Assembly (NCBI RefSeq): GCF_001277195.1
Contig: NZ_CP012268.1
Coordinates: 3,968,001-4,032,000, forward strand
DNA: 64,000 bases
Source of the DNA: Cronobacter muytjensii ATCC 51329
GTDB lineage: Bacteria > Pseudomonadota > Gammaproteobacteria > Enterobacterales > Enterobacteriaceae
Direction: 5' to 3'
In this document: piece after piece, positions 1-9,620 of the stretch
How the letters are laid out: each line of letters opens with the position of its first letter
Numbering within the stretch: position 1 is the first letter of the stretch
Notes under the pieces: generated by a model
What the model saw: the letters and a program-made list of their open reading frames with translations, nothing else
Told to the model about the DNA's origin: nothing
Database searches by the model: none
Program-made: the position numbers and the translations under genes

Positions 1-519
1 CTCGTTACCTTTCGTGCCATCGTCATTTTTCGGCATCTGGCTCAGCGATTTGAGCAGCGTCGGATCCTGAAGCACTTTCGCGATAAGCTCTTCGGCGCCG
101 TTTTTACCGTCCATGTAGGTCAGCAGGTTAGAAAGCTGGGTGCGGGCTTCCAGCAGCTTGTTCAGCGGCTCGACCTTACGCGCCACGGCGTCCGGCAGGA
201 AGTCGTCCATGCTGTCGAAGGTGAGATCGATGCTCAGTTTGCCTTCGCCGGTCAGGGTGTTGTCCACCTGGAACGCCACGCGAGGCTTGAGCGCTTTCAT
301 ACGCTCATCGAAGTTATCGATGTCAATTTCAAGGAATTTACGCTCGTCCACCGCAGGCTGCGGGTCGACCGGCTTCCCGACCAGATCAGCAAACACGCCC
401 ATCACAAACGGAAGCTGAATTTTGCGTTCCGCGCCGTAGATTTCCACGTCGTATTCGATCTGCACGCGCGGCGCGCGGTTACGGGCGATAAATTTCTGCC
501 CACTGTTACTCATTGGCAT
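1..519 (-). CDS. tssB: Type VI secretion sheath small subunit TssB (VipA), partial
   Basis: TssB pairs with TssC to build the contractile sheath around the Hcp tube in the cytoplasm. The 173 codons visible run off the left edge. The N-terminus (SNSGQKFIARNRAPRVQIEY) and the segment with ELPF-type IQLPFVMGVFADL are typical of the TssB/VipA family. I place the start at 519 because a GGAGA ribosome site lies just upstream; an in-frame ATG at 513 is also possible. It is the last gene seen of the minus-strand T6SS operon, 75 bases after tssA, and tssC would be expected beyond the edge. The truncation is due to the window boundary, not to mutation. Confidence 0.93.
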   Translation of the reverse strand, partial: MPMSNSGQKFIARNRAPRVQIEYDVEIYGAERKIQLPFVMGVFADLVGKPVDPQPAVDERKFLEIDIDNFDERMKALKPRVAFQVDNTLTGEGKLSIDLTFDSMDDFLPDAVARKVEPLNKLLEARTQLSNLLTYMDGKNGAEELIAKVLQDPTLLKSLSQMPKNDDGTKGNE

Positions 520-594
520 GATGTTCTCCATCAAAGATGCGCGGTGAAATTCGGGCGACGGGCCTCATGCCTGCCGCCGTAAAGAGAAACGCCG

Positions 595-1617
595 TTACTC
601 GCGGCGTCCGATAATGTTTTCCACCTGATGCACGCTGTCGGGCGCCAGGTCGCGAATAAGATCCATGAAATTCATTTCAATCAGTCGCTGCACGCGCTCA
701 ATCATCAGCGGCGCGGGATGGCTCGGCTCGTGCCGGGCAAAGTATTGCTTCACTTTCTCAAGCATCAACTGGGCGTCGTCGCGCGTTTGCAGTTGCACGT
801 TACGCCAGTCAGTTTCCACCACCCGCGCCGGGGCGCTGGCGCTGACGGCGGCAGGCGCGTTTTCCGCCTGCGTCTGGGTTTCTTCGACATCCTGCGGCGC
901 GTGTCCTTCGCCTGGCTGGCAGGCCTGCGCCACAATGCTGGTGAGCTTCTGGAGCTGCTCCATTTCCGGTACCCCGCTCTCGCCGAAGTGGCTGACCAGA
1001 ATGCTGCGGATAGCTTCCAGACGCGCGTGGATCTGGATTATCGCCTCGATGCCCGGCTGATCGCCGCGCGCGAGTTCGTCCACCAGCCGCGGACGTCCGC
1101 CCGGATAGCCGGGGCATTCGCTTTTGCTGTTATCCAGCAACGACTGGGCGTCGCGCAGCGTAATTTCATCGCCGTTACTGCGCAGCAATGTGGCGCCGCG
1201 CAGCGTCGCGGTCAGGGCAGATTTATCGCCGAGGCCCGCCAGCGCGTTAATACGGTAGAACGGATCTTTTTCGCCATACTCTTCCAGCAGCGGATAGAGC
1301 GGCTCCCAGTAGCGCGTCAGCGCTTCCTGGATAAGCAACAGCCCGTCGGCATAGCCCGGCAGCCCGCGGCGTTTAGCCCACGCGTGGGTGAGCGCCAGCA
1401 TGACGCGCAGATCTTTGGTGCGCTCAAGCAGCGCCAGGGCCAGCTTTTCAACTTTAGTCCAGTCCGCCGGCTCTGCCGGAATAATGGTGTCGCCAAACTG
1501 CTGTTCCGCTTTGCCCTGGCTTGCCTGTTCCATCGCCTGATAATCGGCGTCGTACTCCAGATTGTCGCCGCACGGCTGCTCCGGGCTCACCGGAGCGAGA
1601 AGGGTTTCAATATCCAT
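595..1617 (-). CDS. tssA: Type VI secretion system cap/baseplate protein TssA
   Basis: TssA binds the baseplate and then caps the growing sheath-tube during T6SS assembly. The 340-residue product opens with an ImpA_N domain (about residues 5-130, with SPEQPCGDNLEYDADY), followed by a proline/alanine/glutamine-rich linker near residues 235-265 and a short C-terminal region. This matches the shorter TssA class with a compact C-terminal domain. It lies between tagF and tssB with a 9-base gap after tagF, so it is co-transcribed with them. Family assignment is by recognition of the N-terminal domain; the C-terminal subclass is less sure. Confidence 0.9.
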   Translation of the reverse strand: MDIETLLAPVSPEQPCGDNLEYDADYQAMEQASQGKAEQQFGDTIIPAEPADWTKVEKLALALLERTKDLRVMLALTHAWAKRRGLPGYADGLLLIQEALTRYWEPLYPLLEEYGEKDPFYRINALAGLGDKSALTATLRGATLLRSNGDEITLRDAQSLLDNSKSECPGYPGGRPRLVDELARGDQPGIEAIIQIHARLEAIRSILVSHFGESGVPEMEQLQKLTSIVAQACQPGEGHAPQDVEETQTQAENAPAAVSASAPARVVETDWRNVQLQTRDDAQLMLEKVKQYFARHEPSHPAPLMIERVQRLIEMNFMDLIRDLAPDSVHQVENIIGRRE

Positions 1618-1626
1618 CGAACTGCC

Positions 1627-2337
1627 TTATTCGAACATGGGCGGGTAGAGCCCGTGGCGACCCGGACGCGCACCGCCCGCCGGATCAAACAACAGCGAAA
1701 AGAGCTGCCCGGTAAAATTGCCGCTGTGTACATGCGTGTAGAGCGGATAACCGTCGCTGCGGTTGGTCCACCAGAAACTGGTCTGGCGCTGCGGATCGAA
1801 ACACTCCGCCGCCTGCCGCCAGCTCAGCGTCACCGGCGTCTCTTCATAACCGATGACATCAAGAATTTCCGAGCGATTTTCCGGCGCGGGCAGCGCCGGT
1901 GACGGAATGGCCAGCACCGCCTGGTCGAGCTGTTCAGCGGAGAACGCGTTGCGCACCGCGTGATGCAGGACGCGCCCGAGCTGCTGATACCAGGCCTCCG
2001 CTAACGCCAGATGCTGCGGCGTCCACTCGGCGGGGCTGAACGCCACCGTCGCGAGAAGCGGATACTGACGCCCGACGCTGTCGCGTCCCGGCATCAGGCA
2101 GCCCATCTGCACCTGCTGACTGCCGAGCATCGGGGGAACCACAAAGTTCCAGACCGGCGCGCTGGAGAACTGGCGGTTGCCCGTCTCGCGCTGTTCATCC
2201 TCTTTCTGCCAGTTCAGCAGCCCTACCTGAAACCAGTGCGACCACTGGCGTTGCAGGGCATCGGGAAAGCGGCGCTGGAGAAAGTCGCCGGCACTGGGCA
2301 GTTTCCCGTACCAGCTAATCGCAGGGTAATGACTCAT
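1627..2337 (-). CDS. tagF: T6SS-associated protein TagF
   Basis: TagF is a post-translational regulator of T6SS; in Pseudomonas it restrains firing through Fha/PpkA signalling. The 236-residue product begins with the typical ISWYGKLPSAGDFLQRRF and has a SFWWTNRSDGYPLYTH-like C-terminal part seen in the family. It lies between tssM (16 bases upstream) and tssA (9 bases downstream). No PppA or PpkA gene is visible in this window, so whether the threonine phosphorylation pathway is present cannot be judged. Length and motif agree with DUF2094/TagF. Confidence 0.87.
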   Translation of the reverse strand: MSHYPAISWYGKLPSAGDFLQRRFPDALQRQWSHWFQVGLLNWQKEDEQRETGNRQFSSAPVWNFVVPPMLGSQQVQMGCLMPGRDSVGRQYPLLATVAFSPAEWTPQHLALAEAWYQQLGRVLHHAVRNAFSAEQLDQAVLAIPSPALPAPENRSEILDVIGYEETPVTLSWRQAAECFDPQRQTSFWWTNRSDGYPLYTHVHSGNFTGQLFSLLFDPAGGARPGRHGLYPPMFE

Positions 2338-2353
2338 TATCCGTTCCTTGCGG

Positions 2354-5300
2354 TTAAGGGCATGCGAAGCCAGGGAGCTGGAATGGGTTGCGGATACTGT
2401 TTGGCGTGAATTCCAGCGTCACGCTGTGTCCGTCAACCGAAAACGTCGCCTGGCGGCTCAGGCTTCCTGCACCCGGCGCGATGCGGGCGCGATCGAAAAA
2501 GCGGTTCAGCGCCCAGGCGCCGTTCGTCACCAGCGTCGAGGTGGTGCCGTTGGCAAGACCAAGCTGCATACGCACCTGATTCGTACCGCCGCTGCCCGGC
2601 CAGCTCATCAACTGCACCGCCTGCGGGCCGTGACTGTAGCGCAGCAGCTGGCCGTCAACGTCCAGCGACAGCGTCAGAATGTCATTATCCATCCGCACAG
2701 TGCGCACCGTCACGCGGTACGACGGCGTGGTAGCACCATTGGCGAAGAACGCGTCGCGAATGTATTGCGCCTGCTGGAACGGACGCAGCACCCCTTCGCT
2801 GCCCGGCAGCGTTTTCCCGTCGATGCCCGGCGTAAAGCGCCAGCGCGCCTGGGTGGTGTCTACTTTGTTGGTCAGGTTGTCGCGAAAGAAACTGTCCATC
2901 AGGCCCGTGCCCGGCGCGAACATCCGCGCCAGATCGTCCGGCGTCACTTCGCTGCTGGCGGAGCGCACCAGCGGATAACGGCCCGCGATCGCCTGGCGGC
3001 AGAAGCTGCCGACTTCCACGCTGATACGTTTACGCACGTTTTCCAGTTCGCGCTGCTGAGTGTCGCTGCTGGCGCCAACGGCCATGCGGCTGAACATGTT
3101 TTGCAGCCCGCCCGGCAGACGCCCTGCGCTGGCCTGTAAGCGGCTAATCGCCTCGCCCCCTGGCGGCGGCATGCCGCTGTTAGCGGCGTCCTGCACGGCG
3201 GTCAGGTAACGGTAGAGCTCATCTATCTGCTTGATAAAGTCATCAAACACGATGGCTTTGCCGCCTTTCTCCAGCGGCTGCGCCAGTTCGATAATCGGCG
3301 CATAGTGATCGGTCACCACTTGTTCCGGCGTTTGCGGCGCGGCGGCGGCGGTCGTCGCCCCGCTTTCCCGGTCGCTGAACAGCGCTTCCAGCGTGCGGGT
3401 GGCGCGGTTACCCTGCTCTTTGTTTTCCGTTTCGCCCGGCTGCGGTTCCGCGCGGGAGAGCGTCAGCACCTGGCTTAAGTTCATCACCAGACGGCGCAGC
3501 GGCGAGTTGCTGCTGGAGAGCACGCGCGCCGTGTTGATGCGCTGGTTCAGGTCGGCGCTGTTGTTAAGCTGGATATCCGCCAGGTAGCTGTCCCACTGGC
3601 TGATAAAATCGCGCATATAGAGCTGGCGCACCGCGTTGTCCGTCTGCGCTTTGTCTTCCTGGGCGGTGGAAAGCCCAAGCACCCAGGCGTCGTCGTCATG
3701 CAGCGAGGCGGTGACGTTGTCTATCTGGCCGTTGAAGCTTTCCCAGTAGCCTTTCGGGGTGTAAAGCCCCGGCACGCCGTCGCTCACCGGCTTGCCGCTT
3801 TTACGCGAAAAGACCAGCTCGCTCTGCGGGCCGCCGAGGGTCGCCAGCGACACCGGCTTTAAGTTCTCGTCGCGCTCCAGCAGACGCTTAAGACGGCCAT
3901 AGACGCGCAGCGACAGCGGCTTCTGGTTGATCATCGCCTGCTGGCGGCTAATCAGCGACTCGTCTTTGGCGTACGGCGAGGTCTGGATTTGCGGCTCCAG
4001 CAGTTGCGTCAGGTGCCATTCGAGCTGGTTCAACTGCGCCTGGGTGACATTCTGCGGCAGGTTGCGCTCCAGGTTGAGCATGACCCAGGAGTGCAGGAAT
4101 TTACCGTCGTAATGCTTCGGCTGGTAGAGCATCTGGTACGCCTTCAGCGCTTCGTAGCTGTATTCCACGTCGCTGCCATTGTCGCTGCGTACCCAACCGG
4201 TGATGAGCTGCGCCACGGCGGGCATCAGCATCTCCTGCAGCGCTTTCTGGTAGAGCGCCTGCGAGGCGTCGTTCACGTCATCCCCGCGATACAGCCCCAT
4301 GCGATACGTCACCGGCGGCGAGTTCAGGTCAAACTCTTTGCTCCTGGGCAGCTCGACCAGGCTGTTGAAAAGCGGCAGCATGCTGAAGAGATCGCGCCCC
4401 GTCGAAGTTTGCAGCGCTTTGCTCTGACGCTCGACGCCCGGCACTTTGGCGTTCACTTCCGCCAGGTACGCTTTGTTATTGCCGTAGCTGGTGAGCCACA
4501 AACCGCCGAGCACCACTAACAGCGCGGTGAGCGCGGCATAGCCCGACCAGATCACCGCGCGGTTGCGCAGCTCCCACCAGCGGTTCTGACCGGCGATGCC
4601 CGCTTCCTGGAAAATCACATTCTGGAGCAGGTTTTTAATAAAGAAGCTCTGCCCTTTGCCGCCGGGGATCGGCGCCTCTTTGCTGACCGAGTCCCAGTTA
4701 TCGCCCTCTTTACCGCCCGTCGGCAGCGAGAGTGCGCGGTTAAGTTCGCCCATGACGCGGTCAAACGGCAGCCCTTCCTGGGTGCCGCTCGCAAGATAAA
4801 TGCCGCGCGGCGAGAATTCAGTTTCAAAATTGGAGCGGGCAAACACGGTGCTGAGGTAGTCCGCCAGCAGCGGACGCAGCGCCGCGAACTCCTGCGGGAA
4901 GAGATAGCACTCGGCGCGCGCTTTCGGGTCGCTTTCCGCGAGCAGGGTATCCGGCAGGCCAGCGTCCAGACGCTGTTGCAGCAGCGCGAACTCCTGCGTG
5001 AACGCCGCCAGCAGATCGAAATCGGCCTGCTTTGACTGCTCCCACGGGAAGGTGAAACCCCAGATCTGGTCGCGCTGGGCTTTATCAAAACGCCCAAAGT
5101 AAGAACGAAAGCCTTTCAGCAGGTCCGCTTTGGTGACCAGCACGTAGACCGGAAAGCGAATGCCGAGCTGTTCGTGCAGTTCCGCCAGACGCTGGCGCAG
5201 GTTGACCGCCTGCTGCTGGGTCGCTTCGGCCGACTGGGTCAGCAGATCGGAAACGCTGATGGTGATGATGACGCCGTTAATCGGCTGACGACGGCGGTAT

Positions 5301-5971
5301 TTACGCAGCAGATCGACAAAACGCAGCCATTCGCCCGCGTCCTGCGCCTGCTCGCTCTCCTGCGTGGTGTAACGCCCGGCGGTATCAAGCAGCACCGCTT
5401 CGTTAGTAAACCACCAGTCGCAGTTACGCGTGCCGCCGATACCGCGCAGCGCCGTTTTACCGAAGCGATCCGCCAGCGGGAATTGCAGGCCGGAGTTGAC
5501 CAGCGCCGTGGTTTTCCCGGAGCCGGGCGCGCCGATAATCACATACCACGGCAGCTGATAAAGGTATTGGGTGCTAAAGCGCTGCGTCCACTGGCCGCGC
5601 TGGCCGGGCGCATTGAAGTGCGCTTTTTTGAGGATCTGCGCGGCCTCGTCGAAACGGTCCGCCAGCACCTGATCGTCGTTGCCCAGGCGTTTGAAATCCC
5701 CGCCCTCTTCCGCCGGTTTCCCGTCGTTGAGTTTGTCCATCAGCTTGCGGTTCAGCCAGGCGTTGTAGAGCCGCGGCACGATGTGGCTATGTACCCAGAT
5801 CAGGTAGATAAGCGCAATGCTGATGATACGGTTGGTTTCCGACTCCAGCGGGCGACTGTCGACGATGGACAGTAGCGGCCCTATCATCCAGACGACCGCC
5901 GACAGCGCGGTAACGCCCATGAACCCCCACAAGATGCGGTTGGTCACTATTGAAAGGAGAATATTCAGCAT
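2354..5971 (-). CDS. tssM: T6SS inner-membrane protein TssM (IcmF family)
   Basis: TssM is the inner-membrane anchor that contacts TssJ in the periplasm and TssL in the membrane, forming the T6SS trans-envelope channel. The 1205-residue length is normal. Two membrane segments lie near residues 7-35 and 45-62, a third near 470-490. An intact Walker A motif GAPGSGKTT is at 147-155, followed by a Walker B-like VLLDTAGRY; many TssM proteins keep this ATP site, others lose it. The long periplasmic part ends in the family C-terminal beta domain. It is 2 bases from tssL, indicating one transcript. Confidence 0.95.
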   Translation of the reverse strand: MLNILLSIVTNRILWGFMGVTALSAVVWMIGPLLSIVDSRPLESETNRIISIALIYLIWVHSHIVPRLYNAWLNRKLMDKLNDGKPAEEGGDFKRLGNDDQVLADRFDEAAQILKKAHFNAPGQRGQWTQRFSTQYLYQLPWYVIIGAPGSGKTTALVNSGLQFPLADRFGKTALRGIGGTRNCDWWFTNEAVLLDTAGRYTTQESEQAQDAGEWLRFVDLLRKYRRRQPINGVIITISVSDLLTQSAEATQQQAVNLRQRLAELHEQLGIRFPVYVLVTKADLLKGFRSYFGRFDKAQRDQIWGFTFPWEQSKQADFDLLAAFTQEFALLQQRLDAGLPDTLLAESDPKARAECYLFPQEFAALRPLLADYLSTVFARSNFETEFSPRGIYLASGTQEGLPFDRVMGELNRALSLPTGGKEGDNWDSVSKEAPIPGGKGQSFFIKNLLQNVIFQEAGIAGQNRWWELRNRAVIWSGYAALTALLVVLGGLWLTSYGNNKAYLAEVNAKVPGVERQSKALQTSTGRDLFSMLPLFNSLVELPRSKEFDLNSPPVTYRMGLYRGDDVNDASQALYQKALQEMLMPAVAQLITGWVRSDNGSDVEYSYEALKAYQMLYQPKHYDGKFLHSWVMLNLERNLPQNVTQAQLNQLEWHLTQLLEPQIQTSPYAKDESLISRQQAMINQKPLSLRVYGRLKRLLERDENLKPVSLATLGGPQSELVFSRKSGKPVSDGVPGLYTPKGYWESFNGQIDNVTASLHDDDAWVLGLSTAQEDKAQTDNAVRQLYMRDFISQWDSYLADIQLNNSADLNQRINTARVLSSSNSPLRRLVMNLSQVLTLSRAEPQPGETENKEQGNRATRTLEALFSDRESGATTAAAAPQTPEQVVTDHYAPIIELAQPLEKGGKAIVFDDFIKQIDELYRYLTAVQDAANSGMPPPGGEAISRLQASAGRLPGGLQNMFSRMAVGASSDTQQRELENVRKRISVEVGSFCRQAIAGRYPLVRSASSEVTPDDLARMFAPGTGLMDSFFRDNLTNKVDTTQARWRFTPGIDGKTLPGSEGVLRPFQQAQYIRDAFFANGATTPSYRVTVRTVRMDNDILTLSLDVDGQLLRYSHGPQAVQLMSWPGSGGTNQVRMQLGLANGTTSTLVTNGAWALNRFFDRARIAPGAGSLSRQATFSVDGHSVTLEFTPNSIRNPFQLPGFACP

Positions 5972-5973
5972 CC

Positions 5974-7209
5974 TTAGTTTCCTTGCGGCAATCCGTTCAG
6001 CTCGGCCAGGGTGTTATCCGGCGACACCAGCAGAGTTATCTCTACACGGCGGTTGCGGGCGCGGTTTTCCGGCGTATTGTTCGGAGCGATAGGGTCCATC
6101 TCGCCGCGGCCCTGCGCTCTGACGCGGTTCGGGTCGGCGAGGTGCGCCTGGAGCATTTTCTGTACCGATTCGGCGCGCGAGAGCGACAGCTCGTAGTTCG
6201 AGGCGAAACGCGCGCTGCGGATAGGCACGTTATCGCTGTAACCCACCACGAGGATTTTGCCGCTGACGTTGTTCATCGCCTGCGCCACGCGATCGATGAC
6301 CGACTCGTAACGGTCGCGCACCACGGTCGATGCCGACGCGAACAGGCCGTCGCCTTTGAGGATAACGACGCTGCGATCGGCTTCGTCGCGTACCGCCACC
6401 AGGCCCGCTTCAATTTCGGGGCGCAGGAATCCGCGCAGGTTAAGCACCGGCGCCACTTCGCGAGCGGGCTGCTGAACGGTGATTTCCGGCAGCGGCGTCT
6501 GATAGATCTTCGCCAGCACCGGGCTGGTGTTGTCGCCAAGCCGCCAGTTAAGAATGATAAAGAACAGGCAGGCCAGGAAACCGGCCAGCGCCACGCAGGC
6601 CCACAGCGGCACCACAGGACGCCAGAGTTTGCGCATCACCGGCTGATCTTCCGGATGCGGCGAGAGCGGCGGCGGGTAGCTGCCGCGCACGCTGCGGATC
6701 ATTTGCCACAGGCGCTGCTTGATGGTTTCCAGCTGCGTGCGGCCGTTGTCCATAACGCGGTAGCGCCCTTCGAACCCGAGCAGCAGGCAGTAGTTGATCA
6801 TCTCCAGCAAAAAGATGTGCTCGCGCGGGTTTTGCGACAGTCGCGCCAGTAGCTGGAAGAATTTTTCTCCGCCCCAGGTTTCGTTGTGGAACGTCACCAG
6901 CAGACCGCTGCCGGACCAGACGCCGCGGCTGCCCCACGGGGTGAGCGCCGCCGCCTCATCGAGGGCCGTACACAGGCAGTAGCGCGCGCCGACGATGACT
7001 TCATAAGGCAGCGCCGCCTGCTGACAGCGCACTTCAAAGCGGCGGATCTCGTCAATCAGGCGCTGACGCAGCCCGGCCTGATCTTCATGCGATACAGAAT
7101 GACGAATCTGCGGGATCGCGTTAAGCAGCGGATTGGCCGCCGCGACCAGCGGATTATTACTGCTGGCGCCGGAAAGAATGGCATCGCTGCCGGTGGCTTG
7201 TGGTTCCAT
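5974..7209 (-). CDS. tssL: T6SS protein TssL with C-terminal OmpA-like domain
   Basis: TssL (DotU/IcmH) joins TssM in the inner membrane and connects to the baseplate. This is the extended form: a cytoplasmic DotU domain (about 35-190), one transmembrane helix near 210-232, and a periplasmic OmpA-like peptidoglycan-binding domain (about 290-400, with ILVVGYSDNVPIRS and a NRRVEITL end). Having the OmpA domain in cis means no separate peptidoglycan anchor such as TagL is needed. It lies 17 bases after tssK. Confidence 0.94.
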   Translation of the reverse strand: MEPQATGSDAILSGASSNNPLVAAANPLLNAIPQIRHSVSHEDQAGLRQRLIDEIRRFEVRCQQAALPYEVIVGARYCLCTALDEAAALTPWGSRGVWSGSGLLVTFHNETWGGEKFFQLLARLSQNPREHIFLLEMINYCLLLGFEGRYRVMDNGRTQLETIKQRLWQMIRSVRGSYPPPLSPHPEDQPVMRKLWRPVVPLWACVALAGFLACLFFIILNWRLGDNTSPVLAKIYQTPLPEITVQQPAREVAPVLNLRGFLRPEIEAGLVAVRDEADRSVVILKGDGLFASASTVVRDRYESVIDRVAQAMNNVSGKILVVGYSDNVPIRSARFASNYELSLSRAESVQKMLQAHLADPNRVRAQGRGEMDPIAPNNTPENRARNRRVEITLLVSPDNTLAELNGLPQGN

Positions 7210-7226
7210 AGTGAGCGCTCGTCGTG

Positions 7227-8570
7227 TTATTCATTCGTACTGCGAATGGCCCAAAACTCCATATCAAGGCCCGGGAACTCACCGGCGAGATGCAGCGCAA
7301 AGGCGCCGGATTTTTCCATCTCTTTCCAGAGTTCGCCGCCCTTTTCCAGTTCGAAATAGCTGTAGCCGGCATGCCACGGGATCTGCGGCGGCGCGACAGG
7401 CATGGCGCGCAGCACCATACCCGGCAGTTGCAACTGCACCAGATCGCGAATTTTGGTGACCGGCGCGACTTTCATCTGCGCCGGGAAGTGCGTTTGCAGC
7501 GCCTCGCCCGGCACGTTGGCTTTGACCGCCAGCACGAAACCGAACTCGCGCACCATGTTGCTTTCCGGCACGGTAGCGACGTTGAGGCCGTGGGAGCGCT
7601 CGGTAAGCGGCAACTGGATGGCGCTCTCTTCCATGACCAGCGACAGGCCCTGGCGCAGCATCAGCGTCAGTTTGCCAAAACAGCCCGCCAGGTTGTCATG
7701 GTCATAAACCGGCAGCGTGGCGTCCGGCGCGCGCTGCGCAGTCCAGGTGGCGAGCTCGCAGGCGAAGGCGAGCCAGTCGCGCCACAGCGTTTCCGGGTGC
7801 AGCAGCGGCAGGGTTTTTAAATGCGTGACGTGGCCCAGATGATGGTTAATCAGCGACAGCAGCATGAATTCCACCATCTCGGAGGTGTTAAAACGCCCCG
7901 GCTGGCGCAGACGCTGGCTTATCTGCTGGCTGCGCTGGCCAAGCAGGCCGTGCAGGTCGTTCAGCATGCTGTAGAGCTGTCCGCTGTTGATAGCGTTGAG
8001 CATCGGCGGAATGTAGCCGGTGTCGAGGCGCACCTGATTGTCGTTGCGCTTTTCAATCACCTGCGCGACGCCGATGGCGGTCCACTCGGCGGTCAGCTCG
8101 CTCTCCAGCATCAGCTTGAGACGCAGGCGGCCAAACTGTACCGTCGCGGCGCCAACCGACATCGCGTTGTCATCTTCGACTTCTTCTTCAAACGTGGCGT
8201 AGCGCGCGAGCGAATCGGCCGCCTCGCTGAAAATGACCTCTTCGCGTCCGGCGCGGCGGGCCGGCAGCGCCAGCACCACCCGTTCGTGCGTCAGGTTGTC
8301 CGGAATGGCAAGCGGCGCCGGGCCGTGGCGGGCGTCGCGAAAGGCGAACGGGGTGCCATCCGGCAGCAGACCGCTGGCGTAGCTCAGCGCCACGCGTCCC
8401 TGACGCAGCATCGCCTCGTCAAATTCCAGATCGAGAAACCCCCAGAGATACGGGCGTTGCAGTGAACCCCATTCGCGGATGTGGTTTTGCAGGAAACTTT
8501 CCGCGCGCTGGAAGTGGTGCGGACGCAGGAACATCCCTTCGGTCCAGACCACTTTTTCTGCTTTGTTCAT
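7227..8570 (-). CDS. tssK: T6SS baseplate protein TssK
   Basis: TssK trimers link the T6SS baseplate wedges to the TssJLM membrane complex. The 447-residue product has the family opening (KVVWTEGMFLRPHHFQ) and the usual length. It follows tssJ after 24 bases on the same strand. The KxxWxEGMFLxPHHFQ signature is close to diagnostic for this family, which makes this one of the most secure assignments of the cluster. Confidence 0.96.
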   Translation of the reverse strand: MNKAEKVVWTEGMFLRPHHFQRAESFLQNHIREWGSLQRPYLWGFLDLEFDEAMLRQGRVALSYASGLLPDGTPFAFRDARHGPAPLAIPDNLTHERVVLALPARRAGREEVIFSEAADSLARYATFEEEVEDDNAMSVGAATVQFGRLRLKLMLESELTAEWTAIGVAQVIEKRNDNQVRLDTGYIPPMLNAINSGQLYSMLNDLHGLLGQRSQQISQRLRQPGRFNTSEMVEFMLLSLINHHLGHVTHLKTLPLLHPETLWRDWLAFACELATWTAQRAPDATLPVYDHDNLAGCFGKLTLMLRQGLSLVMEESAIQLPLTERSHGLNVATVPESNMVREFGFVLAVKANVPGEALQTHFPAQMKVAPVTKIRDLVQLQLPGMVLRAMPVAPPQIPWHAGYSYFELEKGGELWKEMEKSGAFALHLAGEFPGLDMEFWAIRSTNE

Positions 8571-8594
8571 ACTGGTGTCCTGTAAGGGCGCTGA

Positions 8595-9101
8595 TTATTC
8601 GTTGATGACGCGGATCCCGTTGACGTCAAGAAACACTTTTGCCTCAAGTTCGTCGGATGACCATTTCCAGAATTTATAAATGCTGGAGTCACTGGGTGCG
8701 GGAAGCGGGAGCGAGATACGCCACTTTTTACCGTCGAGCGCCTGATATTCCGCCATCACGCCGATATAGCGCGCCTCAAGCGAGCTCTGGCCGCTGAGGG
8801 TTTTATCCAGCTGGCCCGGCATCAGGAAGAACTCGTCGCTGTTGAGCAGGTTCGCTCCCAGCACGGTCTGAGCATTGTTTTGCAGCGAAAAGAAATCGGC
8901 GGACATAAAGTCGGCGTCAGATTTCAGAAGCAGCACCCGGACTTTTAGCGGTGCGGAATTATTAATTTGTGGGTGAGCCTGAAAATGCAGGCTGTACTGG
9001 GAAGGAACGCTGCGTGAAGACGATAAACAGCCGCTCAGCAAGGTGAGAGCGGCAAGCAAAAACGCCAGGAAGCCCTGGCGTAAAACGGTACGGTTTTTCA
9101 T
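8595..9101 (-). CDS. tssJ: T6SS outer-membrane lipoprotein TssJ
   Basis: TssJ is an outer-membrane lipoprotein that holds the periplasmic end of TssM. The 168-residue product has a hydrophobic signal with lipobox LLSGC (cysteine about residue 25), followed by a beta-rich transthyretin-like domain. It begins the core tss set of the operon, 24 bases from tssK. The family is diverse, so identification rests on lipobox, size and position before tssK. Confidence 0.88.
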   Translation of the reverse strand: MKNRTVLRQGFLAFLLAALTLLSGCLSSSRSVPSQYSLHFQAHPQINNSAPLKVRVLLLKSDADFMSADFFSLQNNAQTVLGANLLNSDEFFLMPGQLDKTLSGQSSLEARYIGVMAEYQALDGKKWRISLPLPAPSDSSIYKFWKWSSDELEAKVFLDVNGIRVINE

Positions 9102-9125
9102 GAGGTGTGGCTCATTGAATCAGGA

Positions 9126-9620
9126 TTAATCGATAACCCAGGTTCCGCTTTTGGTGTTTTTACAGGCTTTGCTGTTGCCATCCACCGTCACGCAGTTAGC
9201 TTTGGCAGCTTTACGACGCAGTTTCGGGATCTCTTTACGAACGGTTGCTTCATAAAGATCGCTCTTCACTGCCGCGCGCAGCGGAACATAACCAATCAGC
9301 TGCTCTTCGCCCTGATCGGCCAGCGCCAGCCAATAACCTTCAACCTGGCCCAGTACGTTATAGGTTTTGCCGGTTTCCAGCTGACGAACCACTTTGCCGC
9401 CGAAATCCGGGCGGGTCATGACCGACGCCGGGTACATCGCGCGGTATTCTTCGTTGACAGGCTGGAACTCTTTTGGCGGAGTCACCGCGTGGCGGTGGGT
9501 GAGCGTGACGCCATTAACCACACTGGTCACGATAGTGTCATCCGTAACGGCAGGAGGCGGCGCTTTACAACCAGCTACGCCTAACACAAACAGCAGGGCT
9601 AATACGATTCGCATATTCAT
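9126..9620 (-). CDS. Lipoprotein with SH3-like region, first gene of the T6SS operon
   Basis: A 164-residue protein with signal peptide and lipobox (LGVAGC, cysteine near residue 18). The central part (TGKTYNVLGQVEGYWLALAD) resembles a bacterial SH3 domain, a fold often used for cell-wall binding. The C-terminus is lysine-rich with two cysteines that could form a disulfide. I chose the ATG at 9620 because GGAAA lies 7 bases upstream; a further ATG is at 9614. It is 24 bases upstream of tssJ, so it is the apparent first gene of the operon. I do not know a named T6SS component for it; a role in anchoring the complex to peptidoglycan is an inference. Confidence 0.7.
   Translation of the reverse strand: MNMRIVLALLFVLGVAGCKAPPPAVTDDTIVTSVVNGVTLTHRHAVTPPKEFQPVNEEYRAMYPASVMTRPDFGGKVVRQLETGKTYNVLGQVEGYWLALADQGEEQLIGYVPLRAAVKSDLYEATVRKEIPKLRRKAAKANCVTVDGNSKACKNTKSGTWVID

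Noticed and set aside
628..1902. Plus-strand reading frame of 424 codons over tssA and tagF
   Set aside because: Shadow of two clear T6SS genes with biased Arg/His composition.
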